Shown: positions 22,077-32,701 of the stretch, in pieces
Layout: each line of letters begins with the position of its first letter
How positions within the stretch are numbered: the first letter of the stretch is position 1
The notes under the pieces: generated by a model
What the model was told of the DNA's origin: nothing
Database searches by the model: none
Seen by the model: only the letters and a program-made list of their open reading frames with translations
Assembly (NCBI GenBank): GCA_963281255.1
Contig: OY725491.1
Span: 1,302,001 to 1,366,000, forward strand
Source of the DNA: Aphrocallistes beatrix
Lineage: Eukaryota > Porifera > Hexactinellida > Sceptrulophora > Aphrocallistidae
Reading direction: 5' to 3'
Length of the DNA: 64,000 bases
Program-made: the position numbers and the translations under genes

Positions 22077-22730
22077 TATATATTACGTCAATGGAGCTGT
22101 ACTATCGGTCTGTCATAAGTGATGACGAACATATATCATTAATGATGAGTCATCATTAAGTAATCATATCATGATGGCGAACGCTTGTAATTATAATTAC
22201 TTCGTATATGAATATAATATAACCAATGAGCACAAATAATGAATGCTCGTAAACAGGGTTGTTTTATTAAAGGTTTGATTCCCCAGCCTGTACAAATGCA
22301 TGCAATCACTGCGGGTAATACGAATTCCGGATAAGTTTTGAAGGTTCCCTGGTTCGTATTAACGAGACTCGACTCTATTCGAATTATAATGATCACACAT
22401 ATTATTGTGAACAATGTTCATCAATGGCTTTCTTAATATCAAAAATTAAATTATTCAGCTCTGCCATCAAGCACAGGAGATATTTTCAACATTTGGCTAT
22501 ATACATTCCAACATAAGGAAAAGACTTGGAATCGATAAGGCGGCCAAGATTGTTTTTATCTACAGAATGCTCAATCTATCTAAATAAAACTTCGTACTAA
22601 ATTTTCTCTTCTACATTTTCCTATTGCAATTAATCATAAACATGCTGAATTCAAGCAAAATTAAATCGATAATATGCTATTAAACTATCTGATTATCAAT
22701 ATTGTGGATTTATTACCAAAATATATATAC

Positions 22731-22942
22731 CGTAGTAAAACCTCGCTAATACGAACAGGTATTTTACCCATACAGAAGAAAATACATGTAAATCACCCCG
22801 GTTAATACGTACAAACCCATATTGTAAACCCCCTGAGAACATATCAGCATGGATTCGGGGGGGGGGATATAAATTTATAAACTTTACTTTACTTCCATAC
22901 GACCCGTTCCCTGGTGTTCGTACTAACGAGGTTCCACTGGAG
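22731..22942. mobile_element. Probable MITE with 'aacctcg' ends
   Basis: The left end reads 'gtaaaacctcgctaatacg' and the right end 'ttcgtactaacgaggttcc', inverted relatives of the pogo-like ends at 48663-48807. The boundaries are approximate because the outermost bases are degraded. A G run lies in the centre. A related single end is seen near 22335-22375. Confidence 0.5.
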
Positions 22943-23685
22943 TAATAACAAGAATAACAGTAAACAAATTGGATACAGAAATATCACTTGCTTCCAAATA
23001 ACATTCAATTAGTTATGTAATCCCAGTAAATCATAGAACTTGTAAGGCTGCTGCCACACAACTAGTAGCTCCTTGGAATTCTTAATGGGTTTCTTCAATC
23101 GGCCACCAGATGGTCTCCCTTTTGGTAGCTCGCTCTCTCCCTCTCTCCTGTTCCCTCAGTATTGCTGCTCGAACCTTCTTTCTGAGAATGTTGTTCCCAC
23201 TTCTGATTTTGATTTCAAATCGTTTGTATTTATAGCTTTCTGTACAGCTGACTATCCATGCAAATGATAATTATTAACCCCGGCCTAAGCCTAGGAATGC
23301 TTACTCATTTAAAGTTAAGTCATTTTAGACGGCGAAGTCTTATAAATGCGGGGTAGTTACTAGAAATAGAAAATACCTCAAGGTTAAACACGTTTATGGA
23401 CAGTAGATTTTAAGAAAAAGACGGAATATTTTTCCTGCTTTTTTAAAAATCGACATTTTGCACGAAATTGAAATTTTCGTAGGTCTAAATCCTCCCAATA
23501 GGAGCTGTACTAACAAAGATTTCGCCTCAGGTAAAAAAAGCAAATGTTAATAATACATAGTCAATCGTAAACTGAATCGTAAAAACTAGTAAACACAGTT
23601 GGAGTACGTAGCACAGTTGAAATGCACCTTGAGAAGTAATAAACTGTACCTTGTGAGTTGAAGACGAAAATACATAAATTAAAAG

Positions 23686-26600
23686 TTAGGCTGAAAGTAA
23701 ATTCACTTGCTGAGCTCCGAGCAAACCAGAATTCTGTTCTTGTGTTTGAAACTTCACCGATTTCTGACGCCTTCCTTCAACAACAATGCACTCTCGTTTG
23801 TGCCAACCCTCCCAAGCTCTCAGCTTACAACTCCGGCTACAGAACCAGACAAGGTGGCACCTGCTGCAAGCCACTAAATTCACACCTACTGACTTACAGC
23901 AGTACTCACAGAATCTCATGCTTATGAATTCAACGGACATTTTCAATTCTGTAAAGTTATCAATCCTACCCTTGTGATTAGCTATAGAGAATCCATCGGC
24001 TGTACCTATCTCGTGGTGCTCTGTCGTGGCACAAACTTGTTTTTGAAGCACTTTCTTGGAAGAGACGATTTCCTGAGGTTTATTCTTTCCAGAGATAATG
24101 CTAGCGCTACCCTGTGGAGTTTGGGGTTTCATTGGAGACCGCTGTCCACAGTTCAACCTTTTCGAATTCCTAGATTTCACTTTACTCTTCCGTTCTTCCT
24201 CGTCAATTTGTTCTGTCAGCCGGGCGAAATCGAAACTTAGAATCTCATTCAGTGATTTATTCGTTTCAAATAATTTCTGTTGACTAATCTTCATCCCGGT
24301 CATCCGAATTGTTTTACGAAAAGTGTTAGTGACATATTTCAAGAGCTTAGTCCGTGCTAGAAACCGTTGTCTCTCGATACGAGTCATGGAATGAAATGGC
24401 AATTCAGAACATCGCTTATCTTCTTGAAAAGCCGAATGTGCGAAATCCACAACAGTTCCTAAACCCATTTCCGGTTTAATCAGAAGACTTAACAGGATGT
24501 CAGCACCAGAGTCTAAAAGTGTTTTGAACAGACGTATACTTTTCTGAACCGATCTCAAACTCTGCGACCGCAGACTAGTGACCACACAGAGAGCAGTGGC
24601 TATTCCGGCGCCTAACGGCAGATTCACATCCACCTGATTGTCCAGTAGCAACTCAATCATGTGATGACTGTTGTTGAGAATGGCAAGTGAGAGAGGTGAG
24701 TGTCCCTTGCACACGATGTCAGGATTAGCGCCGTGCATGAGGAGCAAGTGTGCGAGGGAAGTCACTTCCGGTGAATCACACATCCTGGAGGCGAGGATGT
24801 GCAGGGGGGAGTTGCCAGAGGAACCAGCATTCGTACCAGGGATTAACTGGGTAGAAGTGTGAGTGAGGGAATCAGTTGTAGCATCGTCATCTAATACAGT
24901 AACAGAAACATATAAATAGTAGTTTAGTGGATTGAACCATCGTAACAACGTGGCTATTGCATTTTCTTTCCTCAATTACGTTGCAATGGATGGATGTGGC
25001 TCAATATGTTCAAGGTTTTGCCTTATTTCTATTTATAGTTTAGGTCCCACATTTCCATGGCTTCGTCAAAATTACAAATTGTCAGTCGACAGACTGTAAG
25101 TGCAGCTCCATTAAGTGGCTCGTAACGCGAAACATAATATTTGAAATCTATGTACATAATGAATACCACATAGTAATCACAAGCGGGCTTCGCTTGCATC
25201 CGCTGCGCGGCTGGTGGACACAAAGTGTCCGCCAGAGGCACCCTTAAGGTGTCTGGGCTCACAATGAGTAACAATAAGGGAGATAACATCTCTAAATAAC
25301 TGTGTCTAACTGTTACAATCGATAGCACTCGAAAAAACATCAAATTTGTCAGTTTTCAAATTTTTGATGCGAAATGACGTCATAACAGAGTTTAAACACG
25401 TTTAAACATGTTTTAACATGTTTAGACATCTTATATACTAAAATGCTAGGATTTTTTTGTTTGTTTGTTTGTCCGAATTGATTGAAGAATTGGCATGGTA
25501 AAGTAGGTGTCAAATGATGAATTTACGATTAAGTTCGAAAATCTAAGCGAAATTTTCACACATCTGCAAAAAAAATGGAAAATTATGCTAGAGACTAGCT
25601 TCCAACGGTTGACAAGGGGTTTTTAAGGGTGTAGATTTCGAATATCATATTTTCAGATCGATGTGATAAATTCTTTGTGATACTTGCGGACACAGTGTCC
25701 GCAAGCCGCGCAGCGCAAGTAAGCGAAGCGCACTTGTTTTAAACTAAGATTACACCTAAACTCACCATCCTGCGTCTCAAGCCTATTGGGGTCCGCTCCT
25801 TCTAGCAACAGCTTCATCAGGAGTCCAGCATTCAGTGTGTCCTGTTGGGAGGCTAGCAGGTGCAAGAGTCCGCTGCCTCCCTGCTCCCTACTCAGCCTCA
25901 CATTCACATCTGCCCCCGCGGATATCAGCCGACGCGCCATGTGGGTGTCCCCTGCGAGTACCGGGTAGAATATGGCGGGTAGGGGGGAGAGGGTAGCGTT
26001 CACGTTAGCATTGCACTTGAGGAGGAGGTCTATGCTGTTCTCTAGGTTGTGTACGAGGGAGGGTTTCAAGGAGGAAGTGGCAGGGGTAGCAGAGGGAAGT
26101 GTCTCTCTCTTTGTGAGGTGGATGCTAATACTGTCACTCGCACTAGCAAAATCTCCGAGATGTTCTCCTACAGGATATGTAGGTGTAATAGCGGGGCGCA
26201 GAATTTAGTTCGCATGGCGGTACGTAATAGAAAAGTATCATACATGTTATTAAAGAAAGCGGGACATAATGGGGAAATTTCATGTAAAGTGTCCCACTCG
26301 CGAAAATTAGCTCAATAGAAGAATGAAAGATTGGTATGTCGGGACGTTTGGCATGAATACGAATAGTAGATTTAAGTTCCATAAAATGCAACTTCATAGA
26401 GTAGTTAATACATTGAGGGACAGGTTGACTAGTTCTACACTTAACAAAATTCATAGAGCGCTTTAATAGATAACATATATTTATGTAGAGATTTCAACTT
26501 CACCGCATTACACCCTACACGTCGCGTATCATGATATGAACTAACCAGATCCAGGAAAGAGAGACATTCTACTGGAGCAGATAGGCTCAGTAGGTTTCAA

Positions 26601-29600
26601 CCATCCTTGTGATATTATCTGCGGAATCTTAGGCCCCACTGGAACCTCCTCGCCCTCCCCAGTCAGCTGTTCCCTCTCCAACTCTGATCCAGTCGCACCC
26701 TCTTCATCTGACACCTCACATCCATTCCTACTCCTCTTCAAGATAGGCCTAGATTGGACTGGTTTGCTCTCCAAGGCCTTAGCTGGTGCAGAGACCAAGC
26801 GAGTGTTCGGGTTGCAGTCAAATTCTGGATACAAGCCCCTGTAAGTTCCATATGTAAAGCTAATTCAGTTAATACTGACTAGCAAAAAATTGCTCCGAAT
26901 AGTACAAACATCGATATACTTATAATTTTCAGCTTGCAAACTAGTTTTATCGACTTTAAATATTTACATAATTCGTTGTCATGCTCTTAACTATTTTAAA
27001 CGCTTGTCTTTTCAACAATATAATCGTTGAAAAGAACAAATATAGATCTCATTTGAACTTATCATGATCCAGGGATTTTACTCCCAAAATCCAGGAAAAT
27101 TTTCAAGAGGGGTTGGTAGGTTCACGTATCCACAGAGTCCAATTCCAATAATGTCCGTACACGTGCATACCTAACTGCCTCATTGTTGTCATCGGCATCC
27201 TCCATGGCAGTGGACCTCCTGCCGAGGAAGAAGCGGGGTGTGGTGTAGACGTCTCTCTGTCCCAGCACTGACTCCTCCTCCAGACTGACGTCAGAGGGAG
27301 AGGAGGGGGTCAGCGTGTCCAGTTCTGCGTTGTACAGGATTGAAGTGTTGCTCGTACTGGCACTGCCAAAACTAGGACCGCTCCTGGGAGACGTAAGGCA
27401 TCCCTGCGGAAATGGAGATGAATAGGGACAGAACACATGGATGGGAGCAGTATGGCTAGATGGAATTTGCCTCTTCAATTGTTTTCTGAATTTGTCAGTT
27501 TGGTAACACTATTTTGCTGTACCACTTCCATTTAGTTCTCTCAGGGGTGGAGAGAGAGGATAAAGGGAAATTGTTAAAAAAAAGCTATCATCAATATTTT
27601 ATATCTTTTTAAAATAATAGATATATGGTTTATTTTTCAGTGATGAATTAGTTTATGACACAATTGTTAAACGGATTATTGGATCAGAGTGATTAAATCA
27701 AAGTTGATTAAAAGAAAAGCCTCAATCTCAGAAAAAGAATTTTGCATTAGCCGTTAAGATCTAATTTTAACCAATAAATACAAATTTGTAAGAAAGGTGT
27801 CTAGATATACTACATTCCATTTATACTCGAATAATCGCCCTATCCCAAAGAGGGTGCTTAATTTCTTGAAAGTCTCTTATATCTGAAATCATAATTTGTC
27901 TTCAGGTGGTAAATAGGTTAAAGATGAATAAACGCCCCTACTATTCGAGGATACAGATAGTATAGTTGATCATTAATTAAAAATAAGTATTGCACATTCT
28001 GACTAATAAACCATCATCCTGTGTGAATCCTTCTTGAGTTGGATTTTTTATGGTCATCAGAGGTGATAAATTTGCCGAAACTAAATAGTTGAGTTTAGTG
28101 GAATTTGACTCTCTTTTTTAATTCATTGAATTTATTCACCATTTCTGATGTTTTTTCATCCCGCTGTCGTATCGTTTCATCATGTCTTATGAAGACATCT
28201 TTCACTATACCTTGATGTGCAGTTACAGAGCTCTCAACATGATCTGATACGTCCTTCCTGAATAAGATGATGTCACAGCCTAACGCACTGAATGGACATT
28301 CCACTTCACTCATAGTGCACACTACTGTAATGTGTTCCTCAATCTCTCCCCTCGCGACTTTATCACCGCACTGAGGACAGTCGAGGACAGAACAGAACAT
28401 AGGACAGATATCTATATGAGTCTCTTGGTCCCTTGCCAGCCCAATTTCTCCGCAAAGTTTGCAAGTAACCTCTCTCAGTGGACAATGTTGTTGAAGGTGC
28501 ATTTCTAGGTCACCACGCGGTAATATGTCCTCACAGTCGAGTGTACAGGAAACCCGTACGTATCCACATTCTTCAGTATGTCCCAATAGCTCTGAAATTA
28601 ACCCTTTCCACCCACAGCCACGATCCTCGAGCGGACACTTAACCTGAAGTTTGGATACATTTTCATCTATCTTCGTGTGGGGCGTTCCATCTTCACTGCA
28701 AGATTTGCAGAAGTTACTTCCTTGTGAGAAACAAGCTTCTCGTAATAGTCCGTCACACTCACTACATGATAGGAGATCTAACTCCAAGTCTGTTTTTTCC
28801 TGAGATAGCAAAGTCTTCTTGTATCCCCTGTGCATATTTTCTATCGTTACGAACAGTAGATCTGGAATGTTGTCCATTACTTACAATATCTATGAATATT
28901 ACATTTGATAGCTTCCTTATATACTATATGCAAGTAATAGACCGTTTCATTCGGTTTATGATGAATGATTTATAAAGAATGATTAGAGAATTATCATTAT
29001 ATATAAGGTATTAGTAATGTTAATATAAAATTACTAAATAAGCTTACAGTAATCTTAAATAAGACTGACAATCTATTATTTTTATTACTGGAGATTATGT
29101 AGTTATATATTGCTCAATGGGTATTGCCATCATGAGATGCTCTGTTCAGTTCCTGGTAAATTAATCAGATTACGCTTACATCTTAAAGCGCTTGCTTATA
29201 AATATATACTACAAGTGCTGTCGTAGTTACTAGCAAATCACAAACTTTACCTAAATATACTAGATACGTATGTAGCTCGAGTTAGTTTAGTAATTTTGAT
29301 ATAATTATGGGACGCATGCATTTGTCCAAATTTTGTAGTATGCATTTGTCCAGCTGGAGTATGCATTTTTATTTCACTTCGCAAGAATATTTTTAGAACT
29401 GCACTAAAATTAAGTTAAGAATAATTCAATTTCTGTGAATAAGGCATTTAGATAAGAGAATAAGAGAAGAGCTCAACTGTGCTCAAAAAGAAAAACTGCA
29501 AAAAGAAACATCTCAAATAATAGGAAAATAGAATTGAGCATGCTCAACTCGTAAATATGGAGTTGAGCATAATAAAGGTTAATTAAGGAATTATCTCTAA

Positions 29601-32600
29601 AAATTCCTGAAATTCCGCATGATATGTACGTATAATAATATTAATCAGATATGCTGATATAATTAATATCGTTTGTGTTGGATTTCCAGAATAAGTTATT
29701 AACATATCTGACTCAATTAACCAAGACGAGAGTATTTGAAACAAAATGAACAGAACATCCCAGCAATACTTAAATACGTAATCTCCAGTAGTGAATAAAA
29801 TATAATTCTAGATGGTCGGTCTTGATAAAAGTAACTTTAATCAGTCATTTGATATTAATATTACTAATACCATATAATGATAATTCTCTTATCAACATAT
29901 CTATTCAATTGCATCATTGAGCAAATAGAACATTCGATTAGATTTGAATGTATATAAGGAAGCTATCAAATGTAATATTCATAGATATTGTAAGTAATGG
30001 ACAACATTTCAGATCTACTGTTCGTAACGATAGAAAATATGCACAGGGGATACAAGAAGACTTTGCTATCTCAGGAAAAACAGACTTGGAGTTAGATCTC
30101 CTATCATGTAGTGAGTGTGACGGACTATTACGAGAAGCTTGTTTCTCACAAGGAAGTAACTTCTGCAAATCTTGCAGTGAGGATGGAACGCTCCACACGA
30201 AGATAGATGAAAATGTATCCAAACTTCAGGTTAAGTGTCCGCTCGAGGATCGTGGCTGTGGGTGGAAAGGGTTAATTTCAGAGCTATTGGGACATACTGA
30301 AGAATGTGGATACGTACTGGTTTCCTGTACACTCGATTGTGAGGACATATTACCACGTGGTGACCTAGAAATGCACCTTCAACAACATTGTCCACTGAGA
30401 GAGGTTACTTGCAAACTTTGCGGAGAAATTGGGCTGGCAAGGGACCAAGAGACCCATGTAGATATATGTCCTATGTTTCTTCTCGAATGTCCTCAAGAGT
30501 GCGGTGATAAAGTCGCGAGGGGAGAGATTGAGGAACACATTACAGTAGTGTGCACAATGAGTGAAGTGGAATGTCCATTCAGTGCGTTAGGCTGTGACAT
30601 CATTTTATTCAGGAAGGACGTATCAGATCATGTTGAGAGCTCTGTAGCTGCACATCAAGGTATAGTGAAAGATGTCTTCATAAGACATGATGAAACGATA
30701 CGACAGCAAAACGAAACAATAAGACAGCATGATGAAACGATACAACAGCAAAACGAAACAATAAGACAGCATGATGAAACGATACAACAGCAAAATGAAA
30801 AATTATTAGAAATGGAAAATAAGTTTAATGATCTAGAGAGGAGGGTCACGACGCAAATGAATCATGTACCAGAGAGAGTGAAATGTCTAGAAGGTGTGGT
30901 ATGGAGAATAGAAGAGTTAACAGAGCTTGTGGAAGCACAAGCAGATGTAGAAGGACCTCTTTTCGCTTTAGATCGCTATTCCTTCAGGTGTATGGCCCGT
31001 TATAACCCAGATAGGAACTGTGTGGCTATATATATGAAGAGAATCGGTGGGAATAATAATGGGACATGTCTCATTAAACACTTAAAGATAGTTCTTGTGA
31101 ACATAGACGATACAAATAATACGATTGAAGATGTTAGAAATGTGCTTCATGAGCTTTCAATCGGCAAGCTATTACCCCTGATGACCATAAACTATCCAAT
31201 TCAGGATGGATTCATACAGGATGATAGTCTGGTAGTGAGACTGTACTTTGAGCTTGTGTAATATTTCTCCCGAACTTATCAGTTCAACTATTACTATGTG
31301 TGTTTTGTTGGTGCTAATACAGTAAGCATATAATACAGTATATACTCTAATAGTTTCAGCCTTATCTACCACCTGAAATATATATTTCAGATTTAAGAGT
31401 TTTCAATAAATATTACCGAACGAGTGAGTCAATTAATGGCAGAATGGAAAAATGCCTCAAAAAGATCTTACAGGTCTTATTCACTTAAACCTGATGCACG
31501 TTGAGGACAGGACAATTCTGGAGGAGGTAGAGTCTATGGAAGGTAGCAGAGAGTGGAGAAAATCCCTGGTCCGAGAGGAGATTGATGTGTGCTCCCTCAT
31601 CAAGCAGCAAACGGATAGCATCCAGATGTCCGTGAATGGAGGCAGCTAGCAGGGCCGAATGTCCACTCCTGTAGAAACAGAGTTAAATTTCAATCGTTTT
31701 AATAGAGTTGAATTAAACAAACTCATAACGAGAATGCAAAACTTGTAACATTTAAAATATTTCTCTATTGAGTGCTAACCTATCCACTACATTAACATAG
31801 ACGTTCCCCGTCTTAATCAGTGCATCGATACGCATGACATCTCCGCTAGTAGCAGATTGAATCAACTTCTGGGATTCTCTCTCCAGAGGTCCTTTGGGAG
31901 AGGTGGTGCCTCTACTCTTCAAGTCAGGGGTGTCTAGGTCTCCACTAGCTTGGTAACCCGGTGACGCCTCTGGAATGTCAAAGAGTAGTTTGACGATGTG
32001 GTCGCCCAGCCAGATGCCTTTGTCTACATGTCCATCAGGATAGAATAAAGTCCCTAGCAGAGATACTATGTGAATATTGTTCCTATCGATACAATGGTAT
32101 AAGTTTAGTTAACAATCTCTATTAGAATGCATGCTTAGATGTGGAAGTTTTCACAAAAATTATTTGACATTATCTATTACTGTGCTGTATTCTAACAAAT
32201 GCAATTCTACACTCGTTTTAGTAAATGTTTTTTTAATTAAAATAATCATTTCATCCATGGTGTGTTGAGATTAATATTGAGTGATCATGCAAATAAAAAA
32301 CTTAATAAGCAAAAGAATTCATGTGCAAATGCAATAATTATGAGAAATAGAACAGACAAATAATTAAATTAGCGAAAACAGCTGTGAAAGAATACAGAAC
32401 AACTACCTTCCCCATTCCTCTCATCATTGAAATAATGTCCCTCGAACCTGCTTCCACTGTCAAGATACATCACTCCTTCTCCCTCCTTCTTGTCACCAGA
32501 GAATCCGCCCACATACTTAGCCCCACTGGGCCAGTAGTACGTACCCTGACCCTCTCTCTTATCCCGCACGTATTCACCTTCATAACGCTCCCCGTTGTTC

Positions 32601-32701
32601 CAAACATGAACTCCGTAACCCTCTCTGAAAGAATCGCGCATACCCCCTTCATAATGGGAGCCATCAAACCATGAGTGACTGAATGTATTAGCAGGCTGCA
32701 T
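23686..32701 (-). CDS. ANKMY1-like protein (MORN, ankyrin, MYND zinc finger), 7 exons
   Basis: The exons join in frame by GT-AG: 32701-32407, 32065-31780 (acceptor could be 12 bases lower), 31668-31491, 27403-27171, 26838-26546, 26167-25766 and 24890-23686. They give 963 residues, close to vertebrate ANKMY1 in length and domain order. Exon 1 has about four MORN motifs ('YEGEYVRDKREGQGTYYW', 'YVGGFSGDKKEGEG'). Exons 3, 6 and 7 carry ankyrin repeats ('HLDAIRLLLDEGAHIN', 'HMARRLISAGADVN', 'HMIELLLDNQVDVN'). A MYND finger lies at about residues 890-930 (CxxC, CxxC, 'FCSRSCKLRAWEGWHKREC'). The start is the ATG at 32699-32701. Exons 4-5 encode a Ser/Glu-rich linker. The 4.1-kb intron 3 contains the TRAF-like gene pair, and intron 6 contains a family-C repeat. 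Vertebrate ANKMY1 is poorly characterised and may be cilium-linked; that is general knowledge, not seen here. Confidence 0.88.
25179..25737. repeat. Dispersed repeat, family C, complete copy in ANKMY1 intron 6
   Basis: Both ends are visible. It starts 'acaagcgggcttcgcttgc' with 'gtggacacaaagtgtccgcc', and ends 'gcggacacagtgtccgc' then 'aagcgaagcgcacttgt'. The outer ~50 bp are imperfect inverted repeats. Internally it has the conserved segment with 'gtttgtttgtttgtccgaat' and 'ctaagcgaaattttcacac'. At 559 bp with no ORF it is a non-autonomous element. It fills much of the intron between the last two ANKMY1 exons. Confidence 0.65.
27812..27963. repeat. Short repeat with inverted 'tcgaataatcgccc' ends
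   Basis: It begins near 'tactcgaataatcgccct' and ends with 'acgcccctactattcgagg', an imperfect inverse. It is related to sequence at about 12970 and to the element at 54048-54377. It lies in the ANKMY1 intron beside the truncated TRAF-like copy. Confidence 0.45.
28095..28877 (-). CDS. TRAF-like zinc-finger protein, truncated copy
   Basis: 260 residues from the ATG at 28875-28877. A degenerate RING-like segment ('LSCSECDGLLREACFSQGSNFCKSC', shown here in part) covers residues ~37-61. TRAF-type zinc fingers follow ('CPLEDRGCGWKG', 'HCPLREVTCKLCG', 'CPFSALGCDI'). A short coiled-coil start ('HDETIRQRDEK') then runs to a stop. It is the inverted duplicate of the + strand gene at 29948-31261. It lacks the extended coiled coil and the MATH-like domain. 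Past the stop, remnants of the partner's 3' end survive near 28015-28080 (matching 'cctctgatgaccataaa'), so an internal deletion removed the rest. It may be a pseudogene or a shortened adaptor. It sits in ANKMY1 intron 3. Confidence 0.7.
   Translation of the reverse strand: MDNIPDLLFVTIENMHRGYKKTLLSQEKTDLELDLLSCSECDGLLREACFSQGSNFCKSCSEDGTPHTKIDENVSKLQVKCPLEDRGCGWKGLISELLGHTEECGYVRVSCTLDCEDILPRGDLEMHLQQHCPLREVTCKLCGEIGLARDQETHIDICPMFCSVLDCPQCGDKVARGEIEEHITVVCTMSEVECPFSALGCDIILFRKDVSDHVESSVTAHQGIVKDVFIRHDETIRQRDEKTSEMVNKFNELKKRVKFH
29948..31261 (+). CDS. TRAF-like protein (RING-like, TRAF zinc fingers, coiled coil, MATH-like)
   Basis: Up to 437 residues. A degenerate RING-like segment lies at ~residues 54-78. 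TRAF-type zinc fingers lie at ~95-230 ('CPLEDRGCGWKG', 'CKLCGEIGLARDQETH', 'CPQECGDKVARGEIEEH'). A coiled coil at ~245-300 is built from alternating heptads 'QQNETIR' and 'QHDETIQ'. The last ~120 residues resemble a TRAF-C/MATH domain ('VVWRIEEL', 'PLFALDRYSFRCMARYN', 'DDSLVVRLYFEL'). Such proteins are typically signalling adaptors. The N-terminus is uncertain. The paralogue starts at an ATG equivalent to 29997, but here one A is missing from an A run near 30073, putting that ATG out of frame. The open frame then begins at the ATG at 29948. A cryptic GTAAGT...CTCAG pair (29990 to ~30072) also exists. Confidence 0.8.
   Translation: MYIRKLSNVIFIDIVSNGQHFRSTVRNDRKYAQGIQEDFAISGKTDLELDLLSCSECDGLLREACFSQGSNFCKSCSEDGTLHTKIDENVSKLQVKCPLEDRGCGWKGLISELLGHTEECGYVLVSCTLDCEDILPRGDLEMHLQQHCPLREVTCKLCGEIGLARDQETHVDICPMFLLECPQECGDKVARGEIEEHITVVCTMSEVECPFSALGCDIILFRKDVSDHVESSVAAHQGIVKDVFIRHDETIRQQNETIRQHDETIQQQNETIRQHDETIQQQNEKLLEMENKFNDLERRVTTQMNHVPERVKCLEGVVWRIEELTELVEAQADVEGPLFALDRYSFRCMARYNPDRNCVAIYMKRIGGNNNGTCLIKHLKIVLVNIDDTNNTIEDVRNVLHELSIGKLLPLMTINYPIQDGFIQDDSLVVRLYFELV
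30688..30800 (+). repeat. 42-bp coding minisatellite in the coiled coil
   Basis: About two and a half copies of a 42-base unit ('cagcaaaacgaaacaataag', then 'acagcatgatgaaacgatac') encode alternating heptads. The truncated paralogue has a single unit, so the coiled coil was lengthened here by repeat expansion in frame (14 residues per unit). Confidence 0.8.

Larger units (their letters stand above)
19987..23685. other. Repeat-rich intergenic region between the array and ANKMY1
   Basis: No gene is well supported. It holds a family-C dispersed repeat (20596-21204), a TA-flanked element (21736-22076), and another TA-associated element (about 22731-22942). A slightly GC-richer patch at 23085-23245 reads open on the minus strand but could not be joined to any gene. 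Confidence 0.5.
28014..31240. repeat. Inverted segmental duplication containing two TRAF-like genes
   Basis: The left arm (about 28014-28990) and right arm (about 29855-31240) are reverse complements across coding and 5' flanking sequence, including shared 'gaagctatcaaatgtaat' and 'gataattctct' in the flanks. The ~870-bp spacer (28991-29854) between the divergent genes has no gene and probably contains both promoters. The left arm is shorter because of an internal deletion. The arms are similar enough that the event is fairly recent. Confidence 0.85.

Noticed and set aside
23085..23245. Possible minus-strand exon (reads 'RKKVRAAILREQERGRERA')
   Set aside because: Slightly GC-richer and open, but it lies beyond the ANKMY1 stop, could not be joined by splice sites to any gene, and has no recognised domain.
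26049..26318. + strand ORFs opposite the ANKMY1 ankyrin exon
   Set aside because: Antisense shadows of a well-supported exon on the minus strand.
30655..30849. Cys/Ser-rich minus-strand ORF
   Set aside because: Antisense shadow of the 42-bp coiled-coil repeat in the TRAF-like gene.
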